DNA of 7,024 bases, taken from positions 1-7,024 of the forward strand of contig WFPG01000105.1 in the NCBI GenBank assembly GCA_015487755.1, written 5' to 3'. Of the stretch, positions 6,957 through 7,024 are shown one piece after another; within the stretch, counting starts at the first letter, position 1, and each line of letters opens with the position of its first letter. The position numbers and the translations under genes were made by a program. The stretch comes from Acidobacteriota bacterium (GTDB lineage Bacteria > Acidobacteriota > Holophagae > Thermotomaculales > Thermotomaculaceae). The notes under the pieces are model-generated. The model was not told the origin of the DNA and searched no databases. It saw only the letters and a program-made list of their open reading frames with translations.

Positions 6957-7003
6957 GACCTTTTTCTTATAAAAAATTATACAATAATTTAAAAAGTCGG
7001 GGG
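6952..7003. repeat. Inverted repeat enclosing the operon promoter
   Basis: CCCCCGAC (6952-6959) and GTCGGGGG (6996-7003) are perfect reverse complements. TTTTT (6961-6965) and AAAAA (6991-6995) extend the stem after one unpaired C at 6960. The 25-base centre contains the TATAAT box. In minus-strand RNA from upstream, the stem would bury the ribosome binding site of the first gene. In plus-strand RNA the stem is followed by TGATTTTT and could act as a terminator. Confidence 0.75.
6976..6981 (-). promoter_or_regulatory. Probable -10 box of the operon promoter
   Basis: Perfect TATAAT on the minus strand, 32 bases before the start codon of the first gene, predicting transcription start near 6968-6970 and a leader of about 25 bases. 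No good -35 hexamer is present at 16-18 bases: those positions fall on the C-rich inverted-repeat arm. A second weaker box, TATAAG, lies at 6966-6971. The promoter may be weak, activator-dependent or regulated by a protein bound at the repeat arms. Confidence 0.5.
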
Positions 7004-7024
7004 TGATTTTTGTCTCATTTAGTA

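Noticed and set aside
6952..7003. Invertible promoter (phase-variable switch)
   Set aside because: Inverted repeats flank a promoter, but the 25-base centre is much shorter than in known invertible promoters, the arms are imperfect, and no recombinase gene is in view.

Overview
The window is AT-rich bacterial DNA with compact, overlapping gene starts and clear Shine-Dalgarno sequences. It holds one forward gene and, facing it, a three-gene reverse-strand cluster. The two large reverse-strand products carry Sec signal peptides and protein modules common in secreted proteins of free-living, probably Gram-negative bacteria. These are a metallopeptidase with a propeptide, tandem aromatic-rich beta repeats, and a choice-of-anchor-J-like domain. 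I cannot place the organism further. The strong Shine-Dalgarno sites and the lack of a type IX sorting tail argue mildly against Bacteroidota.

Layout. Positions 1-1350 (+) hold a complete NADP-type glutamate dehydrogenase gene (gdhA); its ribosome binding site lies at the window edge and its promoter is outside. Positions 1351-1414 are a short convergent spacer with a GC-rich intrinsic terminator that probably serves both directions. Positions 6943 down to 1415 (-) form an apparent operon. Its order is a 657-residue secreted repeat protein, a 967-residue secreted zinc metallopeptidase, and thiE (thiamine-phosphate synthase). The first two genes overlap by one base (TAATG) and the last two by 8 bases, so coupled translation is likely. 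Positions 6944-7024 are the operon leader. It has a TATAAT box enclosed by an inverted repeat whose downstream arm contains the first gene's ribosome binding site.

How the genes may work together. The two secreted proteins share a co-linear cassette of four beta-rich repeats of about 105-117 residues. In the peptidase the cassette follows the catalytic domain; in its partner it precedes a choice-of-anchor-J-like domain. Repeat 3 aligns without gaps over 113 residues between the two, with about 59 identities counted by eye, which exceeds its similarity to its own neighbour repeats. The pair therefore looks like a duplicated cassette attached to two different effector domains, perhaps acting together at the cell surface in protein breakdown. 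This functional link is inference. The cytosolic thiE at the tail looks like a housekeeping gene riding on the operon. Glutamate dehydrogenase would fit amino-acid metabolism but is a separate, convergent transcription unit.

The most notable items are the shared four-repeat cassette and the hairpin leader, which could block translation from read-through transcripts while permitting it from the local promoter. I see no mobile element, CRISPR array or RNA gene.
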